Below, one piece after another: positions 8,957 through 16,475 of a DNA stretch of 64,000 nt. Below the pieces are notes generated by a model that was not told the origin of the DNA, made no database searches, and saw only the letters and a list, made by a program, of their open reading frames with translations. Both the position numbers and the translations under genes were made by a program. Source of the stretch: Paracidobacterium acidisoli (lineage in GTDB: Bacteria > Acidobacteriota > Terriglobia > Terriglobales > Acidobacteriaceae); NCBI RefSeq assembly GCF_003428625.2, contig NZ_QVQT02000003.1, positions 488,207 through 552,206 on the forward strand. Reading direction: 5' to 3'. How positions within the stretch are numbered: position 1 is the first letter of the stretch; each line of letters begins with the position of its first letter.

Positions 8957-9743
8957 GCCCTTCCATACTCACTAATTCAGATGTGTTGAGAGGCAGCTGA
9001 TGCAGCAGTTGTTTTCCTATCAGTTCTGTATATGCGGGTGGAATTGCTTCATTGATCTCGCTTTTGGTCATCCAGTCAATCCCCATAGCTTCGCTTGCGG
9101 CCGCAAGCGTGCAATTCCCTCCTCCGGTAACCTGTACAAAATCTTTCCACTCATCGGTCTTACCGTAATGCGATTTGCGTCTATCAAAAGTATGTACTTT
9201 CGGATGCTTTTGATGAGGAGGTGTCAGAATTGGAAACGATGCCTCAAAAAGACGATGACGTAATACTCTAAGTCTAGGGAACATCGTTCCACAAAGAACG
9301 ACAGGATTGATTAGCGGCGCACCTTCCACATTCTCGATTACATACGGCAGGTTTGACCTGATGAGCATTTCCCGCACAGGCTCAATGAGGCGCGGCCAAG
9401 CATGTGCATTCCCGTTTCTTTTGGCGAGGTCGCTATACGATTGACACGGCGGGGATGCATGAATCGCGTCGAACGATGCAATAAAGGTCGGGTCCAAGTT
9501 CAAAGCATCAGCCTGAATGAACTGAAATGGATAGCGAGGTTGTGGGCTTATATCGACACCCACGACATCAAAACCAGCTTTCTGATAACCTGCCCCCGCT
9601 CCGCCTGCACAGCAAAAAAGATCAAGAAGTCTCGGCCTTCTCCGGGCTTTTGAGGCTGAGCGACTAGGCCGGTATGAAGGAACTTTATTTTCCTGTGTGG
9701 GACAGCGTTCGGTCTTGTCATTTTCAATCTGCGAGAAATTCAT
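8949..9743 (-). CDS. DNA (cytosine-5) methyltransferase
   Basis: A compact 264-residue C5-methyltransferase. SAM-binding motif I is LLDLFCCAGGAGAGYQ (39-54). Motif IV is ASPPCQSYS with catalytic Cys100. Motif VI is ENVE (137-140), motif VIII is RHRLFE (162-167), and motif X is IPPAYTELIGKQLL. The interval between VIII and X is only about 70 residues, so the target-recognition region is minimal, as in phage-type enzymes. It should methylate the site cut by the HNH nuclease downstream. The first 20 bases overlap the end of vsr. Codon use and base composition differ from neighbouring genes, suggesting transfer. Confidence 0.9.
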   Translation of the reverse strand: MNFSQIENDKTERCPTQENKVPSYRPSRSASKARRRPRLLDLFCCAGGAGAGYQKAGFDVVGVDISPQPRYPFQFIQADALNLDPTFIASFDAIHASPPCQSYSDLAKRNGNAHAWPRLIEPVREMLIRSNLPYVIENVEGAPLINPVVLCGTMFPRLRVLRHRLFEASFPILTPPHQKHPKVHTFDRRKSHYGKTDEWKDFVQVTGGGNCTLAAASEAMGIDWMTKSEINEAIPPAYTELIGKQLLHQLPLNTSELVSMEGHA

Positions 9744-10134
9744 TCAGCCGCTCCATCAGCCTTGCAGGTTTTTTCAATTCGCATTGCCATACTGTAAGTA
9801 CTTTCCATCCCATCTTTCGCAGTTGATAGCGAACATGTCGATCCCGAGTTGCATTAGCGAGAAGCTTTGTTTGCCAGAAGTCGGTGCGTGTCTTCGGGAT
9901 CGTAGCGCGCTTACATCCAGTATGGCGATGCCAGAAGCATCCATGCACAAATAACGCTTTTTGGCGTGATGGAAAAACCAGATCGGGCTTGCCGGGCAAA
10001 TTTGGGTCGTGGAGTCGATATCGGTACCCAAGCGAGTGAACAATTTTTCGAACTGCCATTTCCGGGCCTGTATCCTCCGCGTGAATCGCCGCCATATTCA
10101 GGGAGCGGCGGTCAGAATTCAGGTGATCAGTCAC
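9724..10134 (-). CDS. vsr: Very short patch repair endonuclease (Vsr)
   Basis: A 136-residue nicking enzyme that cuts beside the T of T:G mismatches left by deamination of 5-methylcytosine. The Vsr signature is complete: AEDTGPEMAVRK with Glu25, LPGKPDLVFP with Asp51, and FVHGCFWHRH with His64, His69 and His71, in the same order and numbering as in E. coli Vsr. The C-terminal VWQCEL strand is also present. The frame is open to 10386, but the GTG at 10134 starts one base after the stop of the RHH gene and gives the normal family length. Its job is to protect the sites methylated by the adjacent enzyme. Confidence 0.88.
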   Translation of the reverse strand: MTDHLNSDRRSLNMAAIHAEDTGPEMAVRKIVHSLGYRYRLHDPNLPGKPDLVFPSRQKALFVHGCFWHRHTGCKRATIPKTRTDFWQTKLLANATRDRHVRYQLRKMGWKVLTVWQCELKKPARLMERLNEFLAD

Positions 10135-10135
10135 A

Positions 10136-10330
10136 CTAAAGCCTCGTATGGCCAAATAAAGGCCATTGATCTGCCACGTATTTCTCTGCGGCTTCCCGCA
10201 CAACCCACGCAAGAGATACTTTTTTACGCCGCGCAATTTCTTCAAGCGTTCGATAAACATCGGGTGGAAATCCAACCGAGGCGCGGATTGTAGACGGCTT
10301 GGCGGCTTTTGCGATCTGTTGGCCCGACAT
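10136..10330 (-). CDS. Ribbon-helix-helix (CopG-like) regulator of the RM operon
   Basis: A 64-residue basic protein of the shape ribbon (STIRASVGFPPDVYRTLEEIA) then helix (KVSLAWVVREAAEKYVADQ), typical of CopG/Arc-type DNA-binding proteins. The start is preceded by GAGGA with a nine-base gap. Its TAG stop is one base from the GTG start of vsr, so the genes are almost certainly co-transcribed. I infer an autoregulatory controller for the restriction-modification operon, in place of the more usual helix-turn-helix C protein. An antitoxin-like role is the alternative, but no toxin gene is next to it. Confidence 0.7.
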   Translation of the reverse strand: MSGQQIAKAAKPSTIRASVGFPPDVYRTLEEIARRKKVSLAWVVREAAEKYVADQWPLFGHTRL

Positions 10331-10358
10331 TTCTTAAAATCCTCATTGCCTAACTTTA

Positions 10359-10385
10359 TGCACCAGCTTACACCGCTACGGTGCA
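10359..10385 (-). promoter_or_regulatory. Candidate operator upstream of the RM operon
   Basis: Two nested inverted repeats lie 29-55 bases before the RHH start: TGCACC (10359-10364) with GGTGCA (10380-10385), and CACCG CTA CGGTG (10371-10383). The position fits autoregulation by the RHH protein. No clean -35/-10 pair could be assigned. Confidence 0.35.
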
Positions 10386-10446
10386 AACGGGGAGACGGAA
10401 ATTTAATCCAAGATGTAAACGCAGGTTACGGAAAGCAGCGGAATCG

Positions 10447-10475
10447 TTGACTCGGGTGGGGAATTGCCGTATTCT
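10447..10475 (+). promoter_or_regulatory. Consensus-like promoter for rplM-rpsI
   Basis: TTGACT (10447-10452), a 17-base spacer and TATTCT (10470-10475) form a strong housekeeping-type promoter, about 310 bases upstream of rplM. Confidence 0.7.
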
Positions 10476-10788
10476 GAAGTCCTTGCGCAGTCTGCGTCTG
10501 CCGTTCTGTGCGTTCGTGCATAGAGATACGGGCAGGCGAATCCGGAAAACCTGAGAGAAGCCGGTTCCGGGGAAGTTGCGCCAGCCTCACGCGAACAGCA
10601 TTCTGTAAGCCGCGGGGTACTTTGCAGGACCGCGCGTGGCTGCGCGTGGATCATTCGCGGTGTTTACCGGACGATGACAAGCCGGCCGCGCGATGAGAAA
10701 ACAGGGTTTTGGCCGCGGCGGAGGCAACTCCGGAGATGCGCGGCGCGGGCCGAATGGCCCGGAAATGGTTCGGGAGAAGGAAGAAGCG
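10476..10788 (+). other. Long untranslated leader of rplM
   Basis: The predicted transcript has roughly 300 bases before rplM with no convincing gene. It contains GCCGCGC (about 10683) able to pair with GCGCGGC (about 10738), and a GC-rich hairpin CGGGCC GAAT GGCCCG (10746-10761) just ahead of the ribosome-binding region. It may be an autoregulatory leader, as ribosomal operons often have; this is inference only. Confidence 0.4.
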
Positions 10789-11223
10789 ATGTCGACATAT
10801 ATTCCGAGCGCGCTCGAGATTCAGCGGAAGTGGTTCGTGGTCGATGCCAGCGGCAAGACGCTGGGACGGCTGGCGACCGAGGCGGCCAGCGTGCTGGCCG
10901 GAAAGCGGAATCCGAAGTACACGCCGTTTATCGATGTGGGTGATCACGTGATCGTGATCAATGCAGAAAAAGTACGGCTGACGGGGCTGAAGAGCCAGAG
11001 CAAGGTCTACCGCCGCTATACGGGTTTCCCGGGGGGACTGCGCGAGGAGTCGTTTACGCGGCTGCTGGAGCGGAAGCCGGAAAAGATTGTGGAAGAGGCG
11101 ATCAAGGGCATGCTGCCGAAGACGAAGATGGGCCGGAAGATGGGCTCGAAGCTGAACGTCTACAAGGGCGATAAGCATCCGCATGCTGCGCAGCAGCCTC
11201 AGCCGCTCGAAATCAGCGCATAG
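10789..11223 (+). CDS. rplM: 50S ribosomal protein L13
   Basis: A 144-residue L13, the usual length. Characteristic segments are [33 protein letters not shown], and the C-terminal [10 protein letters not shown]...[12 protein letters not shown]13 is an early-assembly protein of the large subunit. The ATG at 10789 follows GAAGGAAGAAGCG; an in-frame extension from 10693 is not L13-like. rpsI follows after 23 bases, the near-universal rplM-rpsI pairing. Confidence 0.97.
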   Translation: MSTYIPSALEIQRKWFVVDASGKTLGRLATEAASVLAGKRNPKYTPFIDVGDHVIVINAEKVRLTGLKSQSKVYRRYTGFPGGLREESFTRLLERKPEKIVEEAIKGMLPKTKMGRKMGSKLNVYKGDKHPHAAQQPQPLEISA

Positions 11224-11246
11224 GTTTTCAGAGGATTCGATAAGAC

Positions 11247-11642
11247 ATGGCAGATCTGGTTCAGTACTACGGAACGGGGCGTCGCAAGTCGGCGATCGCC
11301 CGCGTTTTCCTGCGCCCCGGCAGCGGTGGTTTTACCGTGAACGGCAAGCCGTTTGAGACCTACTTCGTGACCGAGCAGCAGCGGGTGTCGGCAAAGAAGC
11401 CGCTGGTGGCAAGCGACACCGGCGCGACCTTCGACGTGCTGACGACGGTGCGCGGCGGCGGCGTGGCGGCTCAGGCCGATGCGGTCAAGATGGGCATTGC
11501 CCGCGCCCTGCTCGAGTTCAACGTCGAGCTGCGCAAGACGCTGAAGGCCGAAGGCTTTCTGACCCGCGACGCCCGCATCAAGGAGCGCAAGAAGTACGGT
11601 CAGAAGGGCGCCCGCAAGCGGTTCCAGTTCTCGAAGCGCTAG
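11247..11642 (+). CDS. rpsI: 30S ribosomal protein S9
   Basis: A 131-residue S9. The N-terminal [16 protein letters not shown], the central [21 protein letters not shown] and the basic C-terminal tail ending KRFQFSKR, which reaches the ribosomal P site, are all present. GAGGA precedes the start. It forms one operon with rplM. The next gene, rpsB, is separated from it by a repeat-filled gap. Confidence 0.97.
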   Translation: MADLVQYYGTGRRKSAIARVFLRPGSGGFTVNGKPFETYFVTEQQRVSAKKPLVASDTGATFDVLTTVRGGGVAAQADAVKMGIARALLEFNVELRKTLKAEGFLTRDARIKERKKYGQKGARKRFQFSKR

Positions 11643-11874
11643 TTTCCGGTATCCCATGTCCGAAGATCCGGACATGGGGCACCCACGGTTCGGCAGGCGC
11701 TGGTTTTTGGGATCATCCCAGCTTAGCTTCCCGCCCCGGCGCACGAATATCACGGGGACCCGGTTCGCGAAGGTGGGGCACCCACAGATTTGTGAAGTTA
11801 AATCTTCCCTTAAACGGGGAATCAATTCCGGCGACCTTAAACCTTGCCGGGATGCAGTCCACGAAGGAGGCTGT
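11643..11874. repeat. Family C and B repeats between rpsI and rpsB
   Basis: A family C unit (about 11653-11684) and a family B unit with a shortened inner hairpin (about 11717-11782) lie directly after the rpsI stop, inside a ribosomal protein cluster. The remainder up to the rpsB ribosome-binding site AAGGAGG (11864-11870) shows nothing else recognisable, although a promoter for rpsB could be here. Confidence 0.75.
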
Positions 11875-12783
11875 TTGGCCACGATCACCATGAAGGAGCT
11901 GCTCGAAGCGGGTGTTCACTTCGGGCATCAGACGAAGCGCTGGGATCCGCGGATGAAGGAGTACATCTTCGGCGAGCGCAATGGCATTTACATCATCGAC
12001 CTGCAGAAGACCCTGAAGATGTTCAAAGAGGCGTCGAAGTACGTGACCGACCTCACCGCTCAGGGCAAAGTGATTCTGTTTGTCGGCACCAAGCGGCAGG
12101 CGCAGGACGCCATTGCCGAAGAAGCCAACCGCGCGGGGATGTTCTACATCAACAACCGCTGGCTGGGTGGCCTGCTGACGAACTGGGTGACGGTGCAGAA
12201 GTCGGTGAAGCGCCTTCAGGAACTGGATGATATGGCCACGGACGGCCGTTACGGATTGCTGACCAAGAAGGAAGTGATTCGCCTGGAGCGGGAGCGCAAG
12301 CACCTGCAGGCTAACCTGGCGGGCATCAAGAACATGCGCCGGCTGCCGGATGCGATCTTCGTGGTCGATTCGAACAACGAAGCGATTGCGGTGAAGGAAG
12401 CGCGGAAGCTGGGCATTCCGGTGGTTGCGGTCGTCGATACGAACTGCGATCCGACGGTGGTCGATTACGTGATTCCGGGTAACGACGATGCGCTGCGCGC
12501 GATTCGTCTGTTCACCTCGAAGATTGCCGATTCGGCGATCGAAGGCGTGCAGATGGCCGGTGACAAGGTGCTGGTCGATGTGGCCGGTGTAACGGCCGAT
12601 ATCCAGGCAGTGGCCGACGGCGAGGCCGATGAGGCTCCCGAAGCCGCAGAGGCATCGGCACCGGGCGAGGTCTCCGAACCGAGCGAGGATGTCGATCTGG
12701 AAGCGGCTCTGGGCGGCGGGATTCGCAAGGCTCCGGTTGCGGTGAGCGCGATCGACGAAGAGGCAGCGGAAGGCAGCATCTAA
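11875..12783 (+). CDS. rpsB: 30S ribosomal protein S2
   Basis: A 302-residue S2 starting at TTG (M)[24 protein letters not shown], preceded by AAGGAGG. Family blocks [40 protein letters not shown] and [28 protein letters not shown] are all present. The C-terminal 60-70 residues form an acidic, low-complexity tail (runs of E, A, D, P), longer than in E. coli. The open frame begins at 11656, but that extension is translated repeat DNA and should not be annotated. Confidence 0.95.
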   Translation: MATITMKELLEAGVHFGHQTKRWDPRMKEYIFGERNGIYIIDLQKTLKMFKEASKYVTDLTAQGKVILFVGTKRQAQDAIAEEANRAGMFYINNRWLGGLLTNWVTVQKSVKRLQELDDMATDGRYGLLTKKEVIRLERERKHLQANLAGIKNMRRLPDAIFVVDSNNEAIAVKEARKLGIPVVAVVDTNCDPTVVDYVIPGNDDALRAIRLFTSKIADSAIEGVQMAGDKVLVDVAGVTADIQAVADGEADEAPEAAEASAPGEVSEPSEDVDLEAALGGGIRKAPVAVSAIDEEAAEGSI

Positions 12784-13094
12784 CTGAGCTAAAGGCCGGA
12801 CAGCTAAAAAGGCGGTCAGCTGATGAAGCGGACAGCTAAAGACCGGATAGCTAAAAGGCCGGGTAGCTGAGACGCAGACGGCTTAAACTGAACGGACGTA
12901 TAACCGGACAGCGATATGGTGGCCCGGACGGAAGCTTACAGAAGCGTGGCTGCTCTCAAGACGGCCACGCTTTCTTTCTGCCCGGATACAGGGCAAATTT
13001 GAAAAGCCGATAAATGCAGATCCCTCGACTGCGTTCCCGCGTTGCGGGAACTTCGCCCGGGATGACAAGATTGAGAAGGAAGGACTGAATCAGG
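12784..13094. repeat. Tandem family E units and a family A unit between rpsB and tsf
   Basis: About five imperfect tandem units of 16-17 bases (GGCCGGACAGCTAAAA and variants such as GGCGGTCAGCTGATGAA) run from about 12784 to 12870. A family A unit with the alternative stem TTCCCGCG..CGCGGGAA-like loop lies at about 13014-13075. No gene is seen. Confidence 0.75.
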
Positions 13095-13757
13095 ATGTCT
13101 ACTGTGAGTGAGAAGATCGATGCGAAGCAGGTAAAAGAGCTGCGCGACAAGTCGGGCGCGCCGATGGGCGACTGCCTGAAGGCTCTGCAGGAAGCGAAGG
13201 GGAACCAGGAAGACGCGTTCGTCCTGCTGCGCAAGCGCGGGATGGCGTCGGCGGCAAAGAAGGCTTCGCGCTCGACGAACGAGGGCGCGGTGGGCACCTA
13301 CATTCACGCGGGCGGCAAGATCGGCGTGCTGGTGGAAGTGAACTGCGAGAGCGATTTCGTGGCGCGCACGGACGACTTCCAGGACCTGCTGAAGGACATC
13401 GCGATGCACATCGCGGCGACCGATCCCCGCTACATTCGCCCGGAAGACGTCACTCCTGAGGACCTGGAGCGCGAGAAGGAGATTTATCGCGCGCAGGCGG
13501 CGGCGACGGGCAAGCCGGCTCCGGTGGTCGAGAAGATCGTCGAGGGCAAGATGAGCAAGTTCTACGAAGAGGTCTGCCTGCTGGAACAGCCGTTCATCAA
13601 GGAGCAGTCGGTATCGATCAAGGACCTGATTGCGCAGAAGGTGGGCAAGCTGGGCGAGAACATCACGGTCCGGCGCTTTGCGCGCTTCAAGGTCGGCGAT
13701 CCCGGCTGGACGGTGGCGCAGACGAAGCTGGCGGCGGAAGACGCGCCCGAGGCGTAA
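13095..13757 (+). CDS. tsf: Translation elongation factor Ts
   Basis: A 220-residue EF-Ts, the nucleotide-exchange factor for EF-Tu. The N-terminal UBA-like domain (KQVKELRDKSGAPMGDCLKAL) carries the canonical motif, followed by the core with VEVNCESDFVARTDDFQ. The C-terminal subdomain is shorter than in E. coli, as in many bacteria. It follows rpsB as usual, but with an unusually long repeat-filled spacer, and it ends in a strong terminator, so pyrH is transcribed separately. Confidence 0.96.
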   Translation: MSTVSEKIDAKQVKELRDKSGAPMGDCLKALQEAKGNQEDAFVLLRKRGMASAAKKASRSTNEGAVGTYIHAGGKIGVLVEVNCESDFVARTDDFQDLLKDIAMHIAATDPRYIRPEDVTPEDLEREKEIYRAQAAATGKPAPVVEKIVEGKMSKFYEEVCLLEQPFIKEQSVSIKDLIAQKVGKLGENITVRRFARFKVGDPGWTVAQTKLAAEDAPEA

Positions 13758-13779
13758 GCTCTGTTGCGGAAGTGAACAA

Positions 13780-13808
13780 AGCCCGGCCATCGGCCGGGCT
13801 TTTTCTTT
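13780..13808 (+). terminator. Intrinsic terminator after tsf
   Basis: AGCCCGGCC ATC GGCCGGGCT, a nine-pair perfect stem, is followed by TTTTCTTTT. Confidence 0.9.
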
Positions 13809-13837
13809 TCGCGGAACCGTAAAAGACGGGGCTGGTT

Positions 13838-15391
13838 TCAGTGAGAGCGTCCGCCTCCGCTGGCCGGAGCGCTCATGGAGGGTCCTGCCGCCGGTGCCGA
13901 GGCGTGAGCGCCGGAGAAGCCAGGCTGCATGCCTCCGCCTGAAGGCTGCATGTTCCCGCCGCGTTGTGCGCCGGATGAGGTGCGGCTGATCTGGCCGGGG
14001 CTGTAGGAGCGCGGGCCGTAGGAGCGTCCGGCAGCCGATTCGCCGGGACCTGAGCCGGGCATGGATGCGGGGTTGAAGACGGACAGATTTGCGGAGCCGT
14101 GATGCTCGACCTCCCGCGAGAAGGAGTGCAGGTTGCCGAGGCTGCCGCGCGGAACGCCGAGGCCGGCGGAGTCGTTGCGGAAGACGAAGTTCTCCGAGGT
14201 GCCGGTGCTGAGCGAGGAGCGGGAGAGCGGCTGCCTGCTGACGGCGATCAGCGTTCCGCGGCCGGCGATGGGAGGCAGGATGGGCTGATGGGGGAGCCGT
14301 CCGGGGGGATTGAGGCGATGGCCGGTGGAGGGAACGGTGGCCGTTCCCGGTATGTTGGAGAGGCCGTACCATCCGCCGCCAGGCTGCCATCCCCAGCCGA
14401 CACCGGAGCAGAAGCCCCAGGAGCCGTAGTGATAGGGCATCCAGCCCCAGGGATAGGGCGATACCCAGGAGTAGCCGGCTCCGGAGTACCAGGCCCACGA
14501 GCCGTTGGAGTAGGGGTCCCAGGCGGCGCTGGCGAAGTACGGACGCCACATGGAGCCGCATCCGCCGCCGGCATTGATGAAGCTGCCGTAGTAGAGCATG
14601 TCGCTGACGCCGTAGCTGTAGGCGGAGCCGCCGAAGGCGCTGAGGCTGGCGAAGTGCTTGTGGTAGTCGGCCTGATCGTGGTCCCAGGGATCGAAGATGT
14701 CGGAGGTTACCTTTTTCGCCAGCTCAGGAGGGTTCTGACTGGCGAGGTCGAAGGTGAGCGTGTGCTTTTTGGAGACCTCGATGGTTCCTGAGGCAGCGTT
14801 GACGGGGACGGGTGCTCCGTCAAGAACGGCAAGCGTCGCGGTGGAGGGGCTGAGCTGCAGGCGGATGTGGCTGGAGGGCGGGAGGTCGAGCGTCTGCGAG
14901 CCGAAATCGACGGCGAACTGATTGCCTTTGGTGCCGGTGAGGCTGACGTAGACCAGGCCTTTGAGGACTTTGACGGCGGAGAGGGTGGCTCCGGTGGGCA
15001 TGAGCTCGAGCTTTGGGAATTCGATGAGGGAGCTGGGGCCGACACGCAGGGTGCTGTTGTCCTCGAATTCAATTTCGGCGATGCCGACGGTGGTCTGGAG
15101 ACGGCTGCCTTCGACGATGGGAAGGTTGGTGATGGCCTCTTCGAATCCGTGGCCGATGGCGCGGTCGAGCAGGACGGTGCCCTTGATCTCGCTGAGGCGC
15201 ACGATGCGCACCTTCGATAAGGTCTGTGCGGGCACGGTGCTGTTCTGCAGCGAGGGTGCGGCTGCGGGCTCCTGCGCCGCCGAGGGAAGAGCGATGCAGC
15301 AGGCGAGCAGGGCTGCCGCTGTGGCAATTCCAAAGAGCGTCTGAACGGGCGTGGCGGCTGCGGGTCTTCCGTGCGTGGGGTTGGTTCTCAT
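13838..15391 (-). CDS. Exported FecR-domain protein with aromatic/glycine-rich tail
   Basis: A 517-residue protein with a signal peptide (hydrophobic ATAAALLACCIALPSAAQ). A FecR-like beta domain follows at about residues 65-190 (KGTVLLDRAIG, VGIAEIEFEDNSTLRVGPSSLIEF, QFAVDFGSQTLDLPPSSHIRLQ). In acidobacterial proteins such domains are thought to bind peptidoglycan or surface partners rather than sense iron. Residues 260-350 are extremely rich in W, Y, G and S, and the last 150 residues are low-complexity S/G/P. AAGGAGG lies six bases before the ATG at 15391; the upstream frame extension is rejected. No sigma/anti-sigma gene is nearby. Confidence 0.8.
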   Translation of the reverse strand: MRTNPTHGRPAAATPVQTLFGIATAAALLACCIALPSAAQEPAAAPSLQNSTVPAQTLSKVRIVRLSEIKGTVLLDRAIGHGFEEAITNLPIVEGSRLQTTVGIAEIEFEDNSTLRVGPSSLIEFPKLELMPTGATLSAVKVLKGLVYVSLTGTKGNQFAVDFGSQTLDLPPSSHIRLQLSPSTATLAVLDGAPVPVNAASGTIEVSKKHTLTFDLASQNPPELAKKVTSDIFDPWDHDQADYHKHFASLSAFGGSAYSYGVSDMLYYGSFINAGGGCGSMWRPYFASAAWDPYSNGSWAWYSGAGYSWVSPYPWGWMPYHYGSWGFCSGVGWGWQPGGGWYGLSNIPGTATVPSTGHRLNPPGRLPHQPILPPIAGRGTLIAVSRQPLSRSSLSTGTSENFVFRNDSAGLGVPRGSLGNLHSFSREVEHHGSANLSVFNPASMPGSGPGESAAGRSYGPRSYSPGQISRTSSGAQRGGNMQPSGGGMQPGFSGAHASAPAAGPSMSAPASGGGRSH

Positions 15392-15585
15392 TTCCGCCCT
15401 CCTTCTTTTCCCGGCAGGGTTCGATCGGGAAGACGCCGGGCAGGGGGATAGAACCTTACCGGACGGCCGGGCGCAGGCAGAATCTGCGCTTCCGCAGGCA
15501 TGGTAGCACTGCAGAGCACAGGTAGCGAGCGTCCGGCCACGGGCGGTTTTGATGGCACTGCAGCACAAAGCGGGGAGCAGCGCGC

Positions 15586-15732
15586 TCAGATGACGCGCAG
15601 CAGCAGAAGGATGATGAGGATCAGCAGGATCAGACTGACGCCGCCGCCGCCGTAGTAGCCGATGCCTGGCCCCATGCGATAACCGCCAAACCCAAAGAGC
15701 AGAAGCAGAACGATCAGGATAATGAGTAACAT
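15586..15732 (-). CDS. DUF3309-like small membrane protein
   Basis: A 48-residue protein: a hydrophobic helix (MLLIILIVLLLLFGFGGYRM), a glycine/tyrosine turn (GPGIGYYGGGGV), and a second hydrophobic helix (SLILLILIILLLLRVI). This is the layout of the DUF3309 family, small hydrophobic proteins of unknown role. AAAGGAG precedes the ATG with a five-base gap. It lies between the FecR gene and the iron-permease-like gene on the same strand. Confidence 0.8.
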   Translation of the reverse strand: MLLIILIVLLLLFGFGGYRMGPGIGYYGGGGVSLILLILIILLLLRVI

Positions 15733-15831
15733 GGTTTCTCCTTTGGGACGTTAGGATGCGCGGCGGAGGGCAGGTGCAGGGGAATATTTGCTTTCGCGCC
15801 GGGTTGTACGGCGGTGGACGAGAATGTGCGC

Positions 15832-16338
15832 TTAATGAGCGGATGAAGAGGTTTGCCGGCGCTGATCGCAGGCGGCTTTGATCTTTTCGTATTTGGCGTG
15901 GAGCTCGTCGAGCTCGAGGTCGCTGAGGTTCTCGATGTCGATCATCTGATCGCGGGCGTTGTCGATGGCGCGGATGAGCTCATTGAGCTTGAGGTTGATG
16001 GCGCGGGCGTCGCGGTTCTGGGTGTTCTGGATGAGGAAGACCATGAGGAAGGTCACGATGGTGGTGCCGGTGTTGATGATGAGCTGCCAGGTGTCGGAGT
16101 AGTGGAAGATCCATCCGGTGGAGCCCCAGGCGACGATGACGAGGCCGGCGCCGAGGAAGGCCCATTTGGAGCCGAGCCAGCCGGAGGTTCCGGCGGCGAA
16201 GCGTCCGAAGCGGTCGCTGGTGGTGCGGACGCGGACTTCGAGGGGGATGTTCTCGTGGTTCGTTCCCGGGGCTGGTTCGGGCGTGCATCCGGAGGGAGCT
16301 CCGGGCGAATGCCATCGATGCTGCGCGAGGCGGCTCAT
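15832..16338 (-). CDS. Low affinity iron permease family protein
   Basis: A 168-residue protein of the low-affinity iron permease family. Two membrane segments are visible (SKWAFLGAGLVIVAWGSTGWIF and WQLIINTGTTIVTFLMVFLI) followed by the family motif QNTQNRDARAINLKLNELIRA and a charged helical tail. Despite the family name (after yeast Fet4), bacterial members have no proven transport activity. Its start lies about 50 bases from a perfect 16-bp palindrome that is also upstream of the divergent tetR gene, so the two may be co-regulated. Confidence 0.82.
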   Translation of the reverse strand: MSRLAQHRWHSPGAPSGCTPEPAPGTNHENIPLEVRVRTTSDRFGRFAAGTSGWLGSKWAFLGAGLVIVAWGSTGWIFHYSDTWQLIINTGTTIVTFLMVFLIQNTQNRDARAINLKLNELIRAIDNARDQMIDIENLSDLELDELHAKYEKIKAACDQRRQTSSSAH

Positions 16339-16388
16339 CTACCGGGAATGGATGTTTTGCCGGCGGGAAGGGTTGGAGCGGGCGGTGA

Positions 16389-16404
16389 TTTGAATATATT
16401 CAAA
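16389..16404. promoter_or_regulatory. Palindromic operator 1 in the tetR/iron permease intergenic region
   Basis: TTTGAATATATTCAAA is a perfect 16-bp palindrome with the same TTTGAA half-site as operator 2 at 16460. It lies between the divergent starts. AT-rich direct repeats (TATTCAAAAA, twice) follow it. Confidence 0.65.
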
Positions 16405-16459
16405 AAATATTGACCCTATTCAAAAATATCTTGACGCCGGGGACTCTGCCGGCGCAGGA

Positions 16460-16475
16460 TTTGAACATGTTCAAA
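16460..16475. promoter_or_regulatory. Palindromic operator 2 covering the tetR start codon
   Basis: TTTGAACATGTTCAAA is a perfect 16-bp palindrome. Its centre is the ATG of tetR (16467), 71 bases from the centre of operator 1. The shared half-site and position point to autorepression. Confidence 0.65.

Noticed and set aside
10403-10654. Minus-strand frame in the rplM leader
   Set aside because: Irregular composition and antisense to a strong promoter; no ribosome-binding site.
11656-11874. N-terminal extension of S2 by 73 residues
   Set aside because: It is translated family C and B repeat DNA; the TTG after AAGGAGG gives the normal S2 start.
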